Below are positions 1 through 14,000 of a stretch of DNA of 64,000 nucleotides, in pieces (positions within the stretch are counted from its first letter, which is position 1; the number at the start of each line of letters is the position of its first letter). Both the position numbers and the translations under genes were made by a program. The notes beneath the pieces were generated by a model. The model ran no database searches. It had not been told where the DNA came from and saw only the letters and a list, made by a program, of their open reading frames with translations. Source of the stretch: Synchiropus splendidus (Eukaryota > Chordata > Actinopteri > Syngnathiformes > Callionymidae); assembly GCF_027744825.2 (NCBI RefSeq), contig NC_071336.1:24453501-24517500 (forward strand), given 5' to 3'.

Positions 1-1859
1 ATCCTGGACCAAGGACATGATTAATGCTTGTTGTAGGCAAATCGAGCGGACACTCGGAATGTTTGCCCTGGCAAGCGAGAAATCTGTCCCTTTGATGAAC
101 CGTCATTGTCTGCCCGTAGTGGCTCTGACCCAGTCTGTTCCAGCTGGAGGAGCGGAGACGAAGGTCATCTGGGGGACAGCTGCAAGAGTTCAGGCTATCC
201 TGCTGGCTCATCCCGGATTATTGCTGGTCAAGTCAACCAAGGGGTAACATGCAAAATCTTGTAAGAAAACCGATTGAATTGACCATAGTATCGTGAATGA
301 GAGAGAACCTCAGGATGTGTCTGTATGCGGTGTTGTTCAAGCCATTCATGGAAATGCACCAAGCCAAAGAGACCAAAATAATTCTGAACTATTTCACCTC
401 AGTACACCTCAGCAATTCTAACAGGTTTCCATTTATTTTCATACACACACATGCACACACACACAATAAGATTGTGAGGTTTCTCATTGCCATAACCCTT
501 TCCCCAGCGTCTCTCCCTAACCTTTACCAGGACTTTGAAGAAAAATTATATATTGTAATGACCCTTTTATTTTGATGTTTTCATACTGAAATTGAGGCTT
601 AACTTTGTGGGGACCAGCAAAAGCGAGCTAATGAGGCCCATTAAAATACTTGTGCCATCATCTATTAGTAGTAGCAGTGCTAATTCTCTCTTGCAAAACA
701 AGTTGTGTTTGCCTTTTAAGTGGAATTATTCTAAGCACAGTATCTTTTTTCCCGCATTGACATTGTTAGCAAGACTTGAGCAATGATGTTGCTGTTGGCT
801 TGTCCTAAAACAGCCAATTTAGTTATCTTTTATGCTGTGTATATCTTTCTATGTCTGATGTCTATCAGATTTGGTTGATTTGAAATGTGGCTCCTGCTTG
901 ATTCGCCCTGACAGACTGATGTTTAAACAAGGTTGTTTTCTGTCTTTTAACATGCAATTAGCCTGAAAAGTAAACAGGATTGATGTGATGTGCGACTGCT
1001 GACTTTCCCCAAGAGCTTTTCGTTCCCTGCTGCCTACCAGCTTTGAGGCAATGTATTTGAGGAAAGCACTGCATGCTAGACGAAAAAAAAAAAACCTGCC
1101 GCCCATGGCATTGAATAATGCTAAGAACTCGGTGAACCCTCAGTGCTCACTGAGATCAGACCAGCGCCCCTCATTGCCCTTTCAGAGTCTGATTTCAGGA
1201 CCATGGACAGCAGTGCAGCTCAGCGGGGGGGGGTGTTGCATTTCTGCCTCAGTTGTTTATCAAAGACGACAGAGTACATGGCGTCGCTCTTGTTTTTACC
1301 ACCTTGGTCAGAGGGGGATGTTTTTTGTTTGTTTGTTTGTTGGGATCTGGTTCTGAGTTTTCCCAGCCATGCAAAGCAGACAGTGACTAATTTGAGACCA
1401 GCGTTGCTGCACAAGGGGTTTTGACCCTCCCATCTGAGGTCATTCCATCATGTCAAGAACAGACCATGCGCATTCTTCTGTGTGTCTGATATAGGGAAGC
1501 GTTTGTGACTCTGGGTGGCGTCCTGTCTGGTCGCCTCACTGTCACCCTCTGTGGATGCTGCAGGAAGAGAGAAGCAATTGGTGCCTGCCTTCCTCCATTC
1601 CTTCCCCTTTTTATTACTTATTTCTGCTATCCCTCTTTTCTCTGTTGCATCATTTTTTGTTATCCATTCATGCTGCACCGCAAATGCTAATTCAACCTCC
1701 AATGGCACCACAGGAGTAATGCGGTTTCCACCTTTAATGCTCTCATGTAATATGGTTGTGCAATGAGGGATGCTACTAATTTTTCAGCAAGTGTGGTGGT
1801 TGAAGTGAGTGGAATAAAAAACAGTAATTGTTACACACACACACTGCAACTCCTGCTCC

Positions 1860-2245
1860 ATTATTTTTGCTGAAATATCGCAATACTTGATATTGTCTTG
1901 ATATTTGCATTTGTCTGTAGCAATATTTAATACATAGATACTTGCTGCATCTGTGACCTGTTGAGTATGTTTTCTTTTTGCACACTTATGAGTTATTTTT
2001 TTGATGAAGAGAGCTGTTCATTACTCTGTTGGACTGTGAAATTTTACTGAAAGTCCAATTGGGCAGACGTCATAACAATAAATTGGTTTTCATGCACATG
2101 ATATTGTACTTCCCCCTTAAAATGATGGCTCTTATTACAAAATATTGCTGAACTTATTGTATCACAATATATTGCAATGTGTCCTATCACCACTCCTGTA
2201 TCGGGATACGTATTGTATTGCAAGATACCTGCTAGTACACAGCCT
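1860..2245 (+). repeat. Dispersed repeat, left copy of an inverted pair
   Basis: About 390 bases reappear in reverse complement at 39987-40345. Shared landmarks are the block around 'tgctgaaatatcgcaat', 'actctgttggactgtgaaa', 'catgcacatgatatt', 'ccactcctgta', and the terminal 'gcaagatacct' followed by 'tacacagcc'. Identity is patchy with small insertions, as expected of an old interspersed element. There is no coding content, and the class is unknown. Confidence 0.7.
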
Positions 2246-3254
2246 CAAATTGAAACAGTGACTTTCTCCACGCTGCACCAGCTGTGTGATTGAATAGCTT
2301 CTTCCCCTTCTGCACATTCTCTCTCCCAAAGTGACTAAGTGGACTTTGGCGTTGCAGAGTGACACCAGAGGAAGCCTTCTGTGTCACTTGTTGTGCATCA
2401 TGTGAAAGAAAGATGGAGGTTGTGCTTAGGTTTAGAGTGTAAAGCCTAACAAACGACCAGTCATGGTGACTTCTATGGCACCATGACTAAGGATGAGAGC
2501 TACATAAGCTGCTAAATAAAATGCCACATACCTACCAGCACACATCCCAACTCTTTTGTTTGGAACGCCACAGGGGAGTAGAAACTTTGGACTTTTTTTT
2601 ATTGAAACACTAATGTGTTTGGCATGAACGGAAGGCGGACTTTGAAGTCGACATAGGACGTAATAGTACGCTTGAAAGTAGTCCCTATTTGAGGCCTTGT
2701 GAGTGATAGGTTGTTCAGTTACATGGCTTGCAACCTTCAACAGCATTTGAAGTGACAGGAATGCCTAGAAGCCTCTAAACCACGCCCCTTCACTGAGCAA
2801 TCCGGTGGTTGAAACATTTGCAGACTGAATGAGTTTTCTCACGGAGGCTAAGAGATGGTTAAGAGATTATTTTTTAGTACGTATCATAGGATTATTGCTG
2901 GATTATAAGTCAATAACAATTTTCTACCTACTGTACCTTTAATGTATGGAGTTACGGTTGTATGGTAGAAACAGTGGCCATGTTGTTGTTGCTTCACAAG
3001 TACAGATGTTTCTTTTTATGCATCAAGATTGTCCCTTCACATGATTGTCTTGTCATGATGCACATTAGGAATATAAAACTGTCCATTCTGTGAGATTCAC
3101 AACTCTTGAAGACCTGAGTTTGAAGTTTACCTCCAAGCCAAAAAAATGGAGGCAGCAAGTTGTAGTTCGGGGAGAATCTCTCTGCTTGTGCCCGAGACTG
3201 TAGCCAGACAGTGAGTCGTCACACCAAACCCAGACAGTGACTGTGATTTTTTTT

Positions 3255-3287
3255 TGTGTGTGTATGTGTGTGTGTGCATGTGTGTGT
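3255..3287. repeat. (GT)n microsatellite
   Basis: Interrupted GT dinucleotide run with GTAT and GCAT interruptions, following a poly-T stretch. Confidence 0.85.
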
Positions 3288-4948
3288 CTTGGGTTCATAC
3301 TGAGAGTAGCTGACTGCCAGCTGAGGCAACAATGGGGACAGACAGAGGCAGAAGTATCTGAGCCGCGCGTAGAAAACCATTGCATGTTGACTTCTATGGG
3401 ACTTGTTTCACTGATTTTAAGAGGGAACTTAGCAGGTGAGGCCGAGGTCGCGTGCGGGTGTATTTTTATTTTTTTCATATTAATTGGATGTTAGTTAGGC
3501 GCTTTGTAACACAGCGTTAATGTTAGTTTGGATCCTTGATCTGTGTTTACGCCGAAAACGTGTCATGTAATTCTGGTGTTATGCAAGCTAGTCATTAGCG
3601 AGGAGAGAGAACTTTGGTTTAATTGTGTTGTCATCCTCTTAGTCTGACCAAAGGGTCGGAAGCATTAGTGCAACAATGAGAGATGGGGGCGCACACTTGA
3701 CTAACAGCAGGCCTTCATAACAGACTGAACATTAATAATGTCACTTTCTTATTCTGTCAGCTTTTATCATGTTTTTGGCCACAGGCGAACGGTCATATAA
3801 AACAGCCAAAAAATGAGGATAAAAATAAAGGCATTTAAATAAAGGAGTGAGTTTGTTGGGGAATTGTTCGTCTTCATAATATTTTAAAACTGACTTAAAT
3901 TAAATAGCCAAAGTAGCTGTATTTAAGTTAGGAGTTTCTCCATGGCAATGATAAAAAGAAACACCAGAGATGACATCATCAGGTCACTTCATCTGTTCAC
4001 TTCATGTCATTATCTTTCACATCACAAGTGACGAGATGGCTTGGGTTGCTACAGCAGACCCTAAGCTAAAATGGATTTGGCCTAATATATTGTTGCGCGA
4101 GTGTCATTGGGACAGATGGTGATTATTTAATTTGAAATGAGTTGATTCGTCTTTGCCTTGTTGGTACTCAAACTTGCTTCGGTGATGGGACTCAGTTTGC
4201 ACTTTCTGCTGGGACTGGCTGTCAAATCTGTCCTGAGTTTGTTGAGCAGACTTTAACAATGAGTTGCAAAACACATGATTTGAAAAATATCTATCGCTTC
4301 TCAAGAAGAAATCCTGGAAGACTTTTACGATCGGATTGAATTGCAAGCTGCCTGACTCAACTAAGTATCACTTATGGTTCTACTTAAGGCCCATAGTAAC
4401 AGCTACACTGCCCCCCACAATTTCCGGTGGTACTGCTCAGTTTGGTCCATATCCATAAGCTTTCTGGAAACGTGCTACAGTAGCTGTGCATCGATGTGTA
4501 AAACACATGTACAGGCTCACAAGGTACCTGTTGACTGTGGTCATCATCTCCGTCACCCTTGTTTTGTCTTTAGATTGGAATGATCACCAAGAACCCTCCT
4601 CCTTCATAGTGATCAGTCTGATCCACTGAATCACTGCCGATGCCTCCACTTTTTATGCTGATGATGGTCTCATTTTTAATTCAGATTTTGAGTAGCCTAT
4701 CTATAGTGTCAACCTATCATGTGGCCTTGTAGGGAAATAACTGTTCAACCCTGATAGGCAGTTTTATTTATAAGGATTACATCCAACAATAAGGTTGTCC
4801 TGTCAACTAGTTAATGCCTTCTACGACCCAGAAAGAGTCTTTCCTTCTTCTTCGTGGAATGTCTAAGTGGTGACCAGGGAAATGAAGAGCCTTGTTAGGT
4901 CAGACTTTGCGTGGATTTTGTCTCATCAAATTCTTTTTCTTCTGCCAG

Positions 4949-5023
4949 CATCAATGGCAGCGTGCATGGATTCATCAACATCACAGACCATCCCCACCCA
5001 GATGAAGGACACCAGTATTATAG
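4949..5023 (+). CDS. map4: map4 exon, projection domain (tentative)
   Basis: A strong acceptor (pyrimidine tract then 'tgccag') is followed by 75 bases and donor 'ATAG|gtatca'. Read with 2 leading bases, it gives a Ser/Thr-rich peptide (..[19 protein letters not shown]) in phase with the exon at 5518. A second frame is also open ([20 protein letters not shown]) and looks protein-like, but it would run into a stop in the next exon. Frame and membership are therefore uncertain. Confidence 0.5.
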
Positions 5024-8000
5024 GTATCAATTCCTTTTACCTGCTCAACACTGTGTTGTGAAATGAATAATGCAGCATCAATTGTCTAAAGATTCATCCT
5101 TATAAATACATCAGAACACGCTGTGACCTTCATAACATCTCAAGGAAACACGTAACTGTCGACCTCCACTCGCACAGCATGAACTTTCTGAATCTTGTGT
5201 TCTGTGTACCATTGAATTGCTGCTCCAGGCGTAGAAACAAACATTCTCAGGTGTACACACACACACACACACACCCAAGACTTCACACTTCTAATCTGTC
5301 CCACAGCCCATATTGTGACTGCTGTGCTTCTTTCTAGTCTTGCAGCTGGCAGTCTGTGCTGAAACTTTGCAGATAAATGTGAATTACACCTTCCAGTAAA
5401 ACATCAAACCGCTTTTATTGTTCTGGCCCTGGTTCCCACAAACACATGCTGCAATTCTCTCTTTCTGCTGCTAGGTTTGATTAACAATTCGTTGAACTTC
5501 CGTTTCTGGATTGACAGATTTCTCCCAGCCTGCTGGGATGGGGCCAGCCATAGAGGTCGGAGCTGCGCCGGTTTCAGCTGTGAAACCTTCAGCTGTAGCA
5601 GAACCTCAGCAGGTGGCGCCACCTGCAGGGTCAGAAGCCCCCAAAGAGCACAGCCCCATGCGGCCTGAACCCCAGGCACCTCGCAGCCCCCAGGATCGGT
5701 CAGCAGGTGAGACGGCCACACACCTGTCACTCAGATGTGGTAACTCCTCATGCAGGTTGTTGGTTTTCATTTTGGGAAATAGATTACAGGTGTCACTACT
5801 CATAGGCTGTGGAGGTAGGACTAAAACAAGTGAAAATAAGTAGAATAATGTATGTTTATTCACAGACCAGTGTTCACATGCTTTTAACTGATTTTCAGAA
5901 AATGAAAGTGCTAAGCTTTTTGAGACCTTGTTTAAATGTATAGAATAAATTATAGATACCATAATTTTCAGACTATAGAGTGCACCCACTAAATTTAAGA
6001 AGAAAATAGATCTTGATCATACATAAGCCGCACCCGCCTGTGCGCTGCAGGTGCAGTGGTGCTGTCTGCGCCGTAGAAAGGTCAGTGGTGCACACGGCTT
6101 AAAAATGCACGACCATCACTTCTAGGCTGGTTTTGAGCAACAAGCATCGAGACTGACTCATGAAACAAACCCGGCAATGTTCGTAATTGGAATCATGAAC
6201 TCCTAACATCTGAGGATATGCGGGCGAAAATAGCTCATTTTGAGTGTTTTATTTAAGAGAAACTGAATGCCTGTGATTTCAGCGGTTTGATGTGACGTGG
6301 CTCAATATTTTGCCAGCATGAAACTCTTAAGCCTGTAACAATCCATATATTAGCCAAGTCGTTGTATAATTCGCAGGGTTCAGCCTGCGAGAAAAAAGTA
6401 GCGGCTTATTGTCCGGAAGTTACGGTGTGTATTTGAGTATGGGAGAATTAGACCATCCAGGCATTAATGCATGAAATTGTTAAACATACATGAAGTGTAC
6501 AATTTCCTATCAAATTGTGGAAAGTAATCTTTAAAAAAAAAACAAACAATAATAATAATATTGTTCCATTCACCCTTTTATCCATCCACCATACTAGCCT
6601 TGACACTAATGACCTTTCCAACAGTGTTTCAGAGTTATAACTTCTGATCCGTCGCTGGCCATCATCATGTTTTCCATCCCACCAGCCCCAGGCTTTGACT
6701 CCACACATATACAAACATGTTTTGTTGCGTGCAGGTCAGCTGTCTGGGATCTATAGCAGCCTGTCGCACGCACACCAGCTCACGTCAGAGTGAGACATCC
6801 AGCTCAAAACAAATCAGCATCTGATGCTGACATGTATAGGACCCGCCATGGCTTCTGGTCATACAGTACATGTTCTCAGTACACACATTCTGCACAGTGG
6901 GGCACGCAATCGTATTACACCACAGCAACTTTTGTTTAAAGTATCATTTAGCTCTTGCAAAGGCTTCATCTATGTTTATCATAAAATCGATATGTTGTAT
7001 TTTGTATTTATGTCATAAAGAATATTGCAGGCACAACCAACTGAATTTAATCACAATATGCTCAGAGGTCAACATCAAGAAATTCTAATTAAAGCTGTTG
7101 ACCCTGCACCAGACCGTCGGACAGCTTGATGGCTCAGCATTTGATAAATTAGCTATGGAGACAGGAGAGAGCAGGACTCACTGGTCTCTATGTCATCCTT
7201 GAAATTATCTGTCCGAGTTTTGGTTTTGGAAAGCAATTTAATCACAGTCTTATCAAATACCAAGTCTGCCAGTTGAATCTTGACATTATTATTGTAAAGG
7301 TGTCCGTCCTTTCACAGGGTAACAACACACAAGCACAACTGTCACTCGGGTGCCTGTCACTGTCCCTCTAGATGAGATGGAACATGTCTGTGTGTGTGAG
7401 CGTCTGGGTGACTGCTAGGTAATACATGGTGACTCAACAATGCAGCAGAACGACCCCTCCCTCCGAGATAAGGAGTGCAGATGTTTAAAATTCAGGAGGA
7501 ATGCTGGAGTGGAGCTAAACAATAACATTCTGTCTCAGTTGGACATGATGTATTTGTCCTGACCAACACACTTGATGGGATATTTACATGAAAAAAATAG
7601 ATCATTCTTTTTTGAGTGGTTGGCTGACGTGATATGCAGAGGAATATAATGCTAATACAGTGTGTTTGGTGGATTTATTGCATTCACCCAACTTTTTTTT
7701 ATTTCTTCCACAAAGGTCATGACAGCTTGATTGCCGAGATGGCTAGAACAAAAAAAATGTTATATAATTGTCAACTAATTGATACCAAATTTTATACTCC
7801 TTTATTATTTCTGTACATACAGTCTATTCCATTTTGTATCTCACTAAAAGATACTTGGTTGCTGTTAGTGTGTGCTAAAGGAGGGGTGCCAGAGACATGT
7901 TGATGCCCCACTTAAACTTGATGTGCTACTGTAGGAGGACTAGATATTGGAGTTTAAGTAGGACAATGTCTCACAAGTAGTTTCCTCCACACTCCACACC

Positions 8001-11000
8001 TCTGTTCAACACTCCTTGGTGTCTGCTTTCTTACTTCATTACGTTTTTCTGATTGTGTTATTGTAAAATTGACTTTAGTGATGCTCCAGCAAACCTGGAT
8101 GGCTGGGAAATGTATGAAAAGAGCAGAAGATCTGATAGTTTGCTTCAAGGCACACAGTTTTCTTTTAATGAACATGTTTATAAACTAATAAAATAAGATA
8201 ACATGATACTATATAACTGTAGTTCTAATATGTAGTTTTGATTCAAGCATTTCAAGATATTTTACTTATTATTTTTAAATTAAATTAAAATAAAAAGTAC
8301 TGCCAAATTAGCTGTTTTTATAAAGGACTTTGGAGATAGGTTTAAGTTTAGTGAAATTAATTTGTGTATTGATTTTTTTGAACGTAGCCTTAAACTCTTC
8401 CCTCTTCATTCAAAACAAGGTGCCCTGTTGGATTCATGGCCCGATCCGGCTGACAGCCTGCCCACAGACCTCCCTTTCACTCCTAGTGTCTCAACCGTGA
8501 TCAACCGCCATGCCGGCCATCTTGCAGCCAGCCCTGATGAAGTTCCTGAAAGCTGGCCCGGCAGGGAAAGTTCTGCTTATGCTGGAGGTGACGAAAGAGA
8601 GGGGGAAGGTTCCGACAGAAAACAGAGGAAGAAGAAAAAAAGACAACATAAAGACGACGGCTTTTACGAACACCCCAACAGCAGAGGCAGGTCGGAGATG
8701 CAGGGAGAAAACTTGCCGCCCACAGAGGATTTCTACCACAGGATTGGCCCTAGAAGAGACAGAGGAGATGGTGGTTGGGAAGAACAGCTTGGAAAAAGTG
8801 GTGGCAAAGGGAAGAGGGGGAAAAACAGGAAAAAGATTCCCGATGAGTGGGGGGTTGTTCCTGATGCAACCCCTATAGGAGGCTCTGAAATTACGGCCGA
8901 GGTAGTGGTCGATCTTGGAAGCTCAACTCACTTTGAAGCTTCATTTGAGAACCCCAGCCAAAGTTCATGGATGGAGGAATTGAATAAAAGTGATGACCTC
9001 GTCCAACCACCTCTGGCTGAGGGGCTCTTCTCTCACACTGCTGATAACGTCAGTCCGTTAGTGCTGAAGAGTGAGCTGAAAGCCACAGCACCTCCATTCA
9101 CAATGCCAGTCACCCCCCATACTGGAGCTGTTGGGTCATCTACCATGGTGACAGACTCTGCTGATCCCTTTGACCTTCCGATGGATGCAGGAGATTCCAG
9201 CTTTGGCAACAGCAGTCAGTCATTTACTCCCTTCTCTGTGGGAAACGAAGGGGGTGACATGGTGGATAGTGGCATGTTTGACAATAGTTGTTCCTTCCAA
9301 GAGTCTTCAGAGCAACAAATGCTTGACACCTCTCCGTTCAGTCCAGCATCTCAGCCCAGCCCAGAGGTGTTGGCATCTGCGCCCCCCATCTCGCCCTCGG
9401 ACGCGTCCTGGCTCCTGAACAACAGCCACACAGACAGCAACAGTGAGCTGTTTGACTACAGCGACATCAGCAGTTCAGCTATTTCCGTGCCCTTGAGTTT
9501 AGCCTTAGACACGCCAAGCCCTGCCCCACTTCGCTCGCCCAAAACCACAGCCCCTGACTCCCAAAGCAAAGATGGCAAACAGAAAGTGGCCAAAAGTCCC
9601 ACCTTCCCAGATGAGAAAAAATGCTCACTCACGGAATCTCCTGGAGCTGGCCAGTCTCCGCCTCCTGTTCTGTCCCCTTTGGGGTCCGGACTAAACCCCG
9701 CGGCTAAGCCTTTCTTTCCCAGTTTTGCTGACCCAATAGAAGAACCACCAGTTGTTGCCCCCGTCGTTGAAGGTTGGTTCTAATATGTCAAGTCAAGTAG
9801 TGAAGAGCTTAGCCTGAGCACTTTTGAAATCGTCTTAGATGTTTTTTTTCCGATGCTGTTTGTTTCATTGGTGTCTGCAAGACAATCCTCAATGACATTC
9901 CCAAACTATCTTTGGCACACTTGGCTGCAAACCTCTTCGCTTGTCGTGTAAATGTTTTGGGCTTTGAGAGACTAACGCATGGGTTTCAGTTCTAATGTAG
10001 CTGCTCGGAGCTGTCCACTAATCAAAATGTGTTTTCAGTCCTGGTATGCAGTGCATCATCCTCTTTTTTTTAACAATGTCCAGAAGTGTTGCTGCTAACA
10101 GATCTTTACCCAACTAGGTCCTAAAACTGTGATGTCATCTGGTGGACATTCAAGCATGAGCTTGTCACTCTGTCTCCTCTTTTTCTGTGACTATTTTCTT
10201 CTTAAGCTGAGCGAAGGAAACTGTGTTGTCAACTAACTTTCCTTGTTGTGCAGTAGCAGTTCAGAGAACGATGTCTCAACATGACAGTCAAACTTTTTGG
10301 TTGAGTACTAATAATTGCTTTTGTCTTTATTTTACATGTGCTCTACTGCCCTCTGCTGCCTCCTCATAACAGGTAAGTCTTTGTTCGATGTTCTCTATGT
10401 TTTCATCTGTCAATCATTTGTGCTGGCAACTTCTTTTTAAAAACCATGGTTTGACCCAATGTTTCACTCAGGATGGCCCAAAGGCCAGACTGCATTTATC
10501 AAAAAAAGATTATGGATACTTTCTTCTGTGGCCAGTCTGGGAATTTTTATGTCTACGTGACCAACTCATAAAAGCTATCTTGTCTATCAATTCTACCCTT
10601 CAATTTTCTGCAATCTTAGGCCAACATGTTCCCAGTATTTCCTCTTCACATGTCCAGACCATCTAGGTGTGGCCTCCCTGACGTTATCCCCAAACTTCTT
10701 CCTGGGATGTCCCTCTGATATCCTTGTCACTAATCATGTCCGCCCTAGTCAAGCCCAATGACAATTTGAGCAACTTCAACTCCGCCCAAATACTTGCTGT
10801 TGGTGGATGTCTTTTCTTCACATTGCTGTGATTGCCCTTCATAAGCAAATCGATTGTTGGATAAAACATTCTGTTACTCCAATGAACAATAACAACTCTG
10901 AGGCAGTTTTTACTGTCATGATATGGGCATAAATGATTTCCTTCTCAGACACATCTAAATGAAAAGCTAAATTTGAAGAATCTGAATGAGTAAGTTTACT

Positions 11001-14000
11001 CTCATTGGTGCCAATTTTTGATATTACCATGCTTCTTCATTGGTCTGTCTTCATGGAAAAATGTCCTTGCTGTACAAATGTTATTCTTTCCCTGTGATGT
11101 GCCTGAAGAACAAAATAAGCCAACATCTGAGAATTAAAGTCACCGCTTGCAGCTGTGTAATGAGCCCTCCTGTCAGCGTCCTGGGTGGGTCTTTGTCACC
11201 AAGAGTACCATTTAAGCCCCTTTAAAAGGATTAGAAAGCACACCGGGCACAATTAAAAGGAAAGAGAGGACACATGCTAGATAACAGTGCTGCAGAGACT
11301 GTGCTTTTGATGTGGAAAGAGGATGTTGGCTAATATGTATTTGGAGTGTGCCAGATCTGTGAGATGCTGGAGACAGATGCTCAAGGATGAGGTGGAATTT
11401 GCTACAGCAGGGGGTTTCAGGAGAAAGTTGGATCACTGATACTACCAGCTCGGTGAGGTAGTCGCATCTGATTTTTTTGTCAGTCTGTCCAACGACTTTA
11501 ACCGCTTTAGTATATCTGAGCATCATTTTTTAAAGTGTCTCATTTGATGGTTAGTCATCTCCATGGACAAGAATGTAGTGGTTGAACTGTCTGCAACATC
11601 AGCAACGTAGTCAACTATTAAAGCACAATGGTCCTGTCAATACTTGGTGATTCGCACTTCGCACCGTAGTAGTCAGTGTTTCCCGGCCACCAAAATGACT
11701 CCTCCTGCCCCTAGTGTCAAGTAGGTGAATCCACAGGACAGGACTAAAGTTCCTTCATTGGCTACAATCAGTTTCTCTTCGATTCCACCTCTTCTAGTTT
11801 TTCCCTCTCTGCATATGACACTGTGAAATCTGGCCTCTGACATACTGATGTGCGGTGACTTGTCGCTGGATTGACAGCGATTGACTGCTTGAAATATATA
11901 GCTTTTAATTCTCTGGAAGTTGCTGCCATTACATTCAGCATGCTTACATGATGGCTCAGAAAAAAATATTGCGTTACTGGAGAGAAATTCTAATTTCTCT
12001 TAGTCGGACTACACAACTTGGATAATGCTGTTAATAGCTTGACTAAGCCTTCATGTAGCCGAGGAGCTCGACTATGACCGGACTGGGCGATGTACAGCTG
12101 AGCAAGCTTCATATTGGCGACCGTTAGCATGGTTGCTAAGCTAGCTGAGGCTCATTCTGTTGATCCAAATTGCGGCTGTGTAATTAAGATACCCCACATA
12201 AATGATTCTTGTGATGGAAAGAGGACACATAGTCTGAAACTTTTTCAGAAACTTGCAAGTTTAATTCTAAAACATGCCGATGGATGTGTGTTGGCGATGA
12301 TGACAGCTCCATGGGGGACGCTGTTTAACCAACGTGCTGATTCTGGACTTGCGAAATTAAACTAGTTAGCAGCAGTCAGCACGATCGCAGTCTGAAACGG
12401 CTCCTCGCTGCCTGTCAACTTCGCTTCAGTAGTTCAACAATGTAGTTTCGCGGCACTGCATGTAAACCGGGAGAACATGACACAATCTGATTCTGCGACT
12501 TCATCAAGCTATTGCCTTAGTCGAGCTTCTCTCTGCATGTAGCCTCAATCATTGACATTTAATGAATTCATCAGTAAATCAATTTATTTTGTTGCGCTGA
12601 CGTTTGTGCATGACATACATTAAGACTTTAGATCGAGTTTTGTTTCTCGTCCAGTACCATGAACACTAAAGGGACTCGAAACTGTCGCCAGAGTTTCCTT
12701 GACTCTTAACCTCAACCTACAGAATTCCTAAATCTATGTACAAGTTCCCCCAACAGTGCCACCAAACATGTGGCTGGAACTGGCACACTGATGAAGAGCT
12801 AGTTACTATGGCAACAGGAGGCAGTTGCTTAGGTGACTAATGGGAAGGGATGGGGGTGATGTGGAAACTATGGGTTTGTAGCAAGGGTGGGGTGACAAAA
12901 TAGGTTTGATTGTGCTATTTATAGAGCACACTTGAGACTGCCTTGAGACTTTCCATCACCAATTGTCTCTGTTCCATACCCCAACACCCTCACTCCTGCT
13001 GAGAATATCCTCATCACTGACTACTGATGACTTTGACAAAGGATGGGCTCAAGACAAGCCTCTTAACAGTTTTCTGACTGAAGTTTCACTTTACTGTAGC
13101 TGCAGACAGTGGTATTATGCGACTCTTGTTAAGGAATGAGACCTGTGCCAGCATGTGTTCAAGAATATACGAACCTTTGCCATAATCTTGGATTACTTTC
13201 ACACGCTATTTAACACAAATGACATGTTCCGCCAATGTCAGCATCATGTTCTGTGACATAATAGCCTTACTTCCAGAGAAAATTTGAAATTCGAGCACAT
13301 CCCTATCATGAAAAGACAGAAACTTGACTGAAAAAAAAACAAACAATACAATACAGTGCAACATTATGTGTAGATACAATATAAGAAAGAGACTTTCTTT
13401 CAAAACGTCTCATGAAAATGTATATATTTTACTCTGACTGGCAAACACCTTACGGAATGAATGCGTAGCAGGCACTGTAATCTTGTCCTAAATATTACTT
13501 TTTTTAATCGGGGTACCAGTTACTATTAATGTGCCATGTTTGCTGGACAATGTCCAGATTTGCTTAAGGGTGAGCTGATCCACTTGTTTGTGTAACCAGG
13601 TTGCATCCGAAGAAAAAAAGACATGCTTGCGCTCGACACTGTCTTAAGTTAGCTTCAAACTCTGTACTTTTCTTGTTGTGAGGCGACAGTGCTGTCAGCC
13701 ATCACCATTGCGTCTGTGTCCTAGCAATTCTGTCACCCCAGTGAGCTTATGTAAGTTGTCCCTGCATGTGTTTTCGGAAGCCAGCCGATCAGACAGGGTG
13801 AGGTCATCCGTTTGTGAGTCTGTGTGAGTTTATTCCCCCCTAAATATAAAACCAAAAAGGTCACTCTAGGTCTAGAAGAAGGCCACAAGCATTCTAACAG
13901 AAGTGCATCCTGCCTCTGGTTTATCTGCAGGTACTATGACCTTGTAGTGCTTCATTCAGGAGGAAATGCATGATAAGTAATATTGATAAAAATGGAGATA

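Larger units (their letters stand above)
1..4948. other. Non-coding: probable map4 5' intron(s)
   Basis: No exon with good splice sites and conserved protein was found here. The short open frames have no recognisable similarity. The stretch contains a dispersed repeat at about 1860-2245 whose inverted copy lies at 39987-40345, and a GT microsatellite at about 3255-3287. A segment with 'ccacgcccc' and 'cactgagca' near 2775-2800 recurs near 24155-24175. The start of map4, including its conserved N-terminal KTDYIPLL-type region, was not seen and is inferred to lie upstream of the window. Confidence 0.55.

Noticed and set aside
17..247. 76-codon open frame at the window start
   Set aside because: No similarity recognised, no flanking splice sites of matching phase, length expected by chance.
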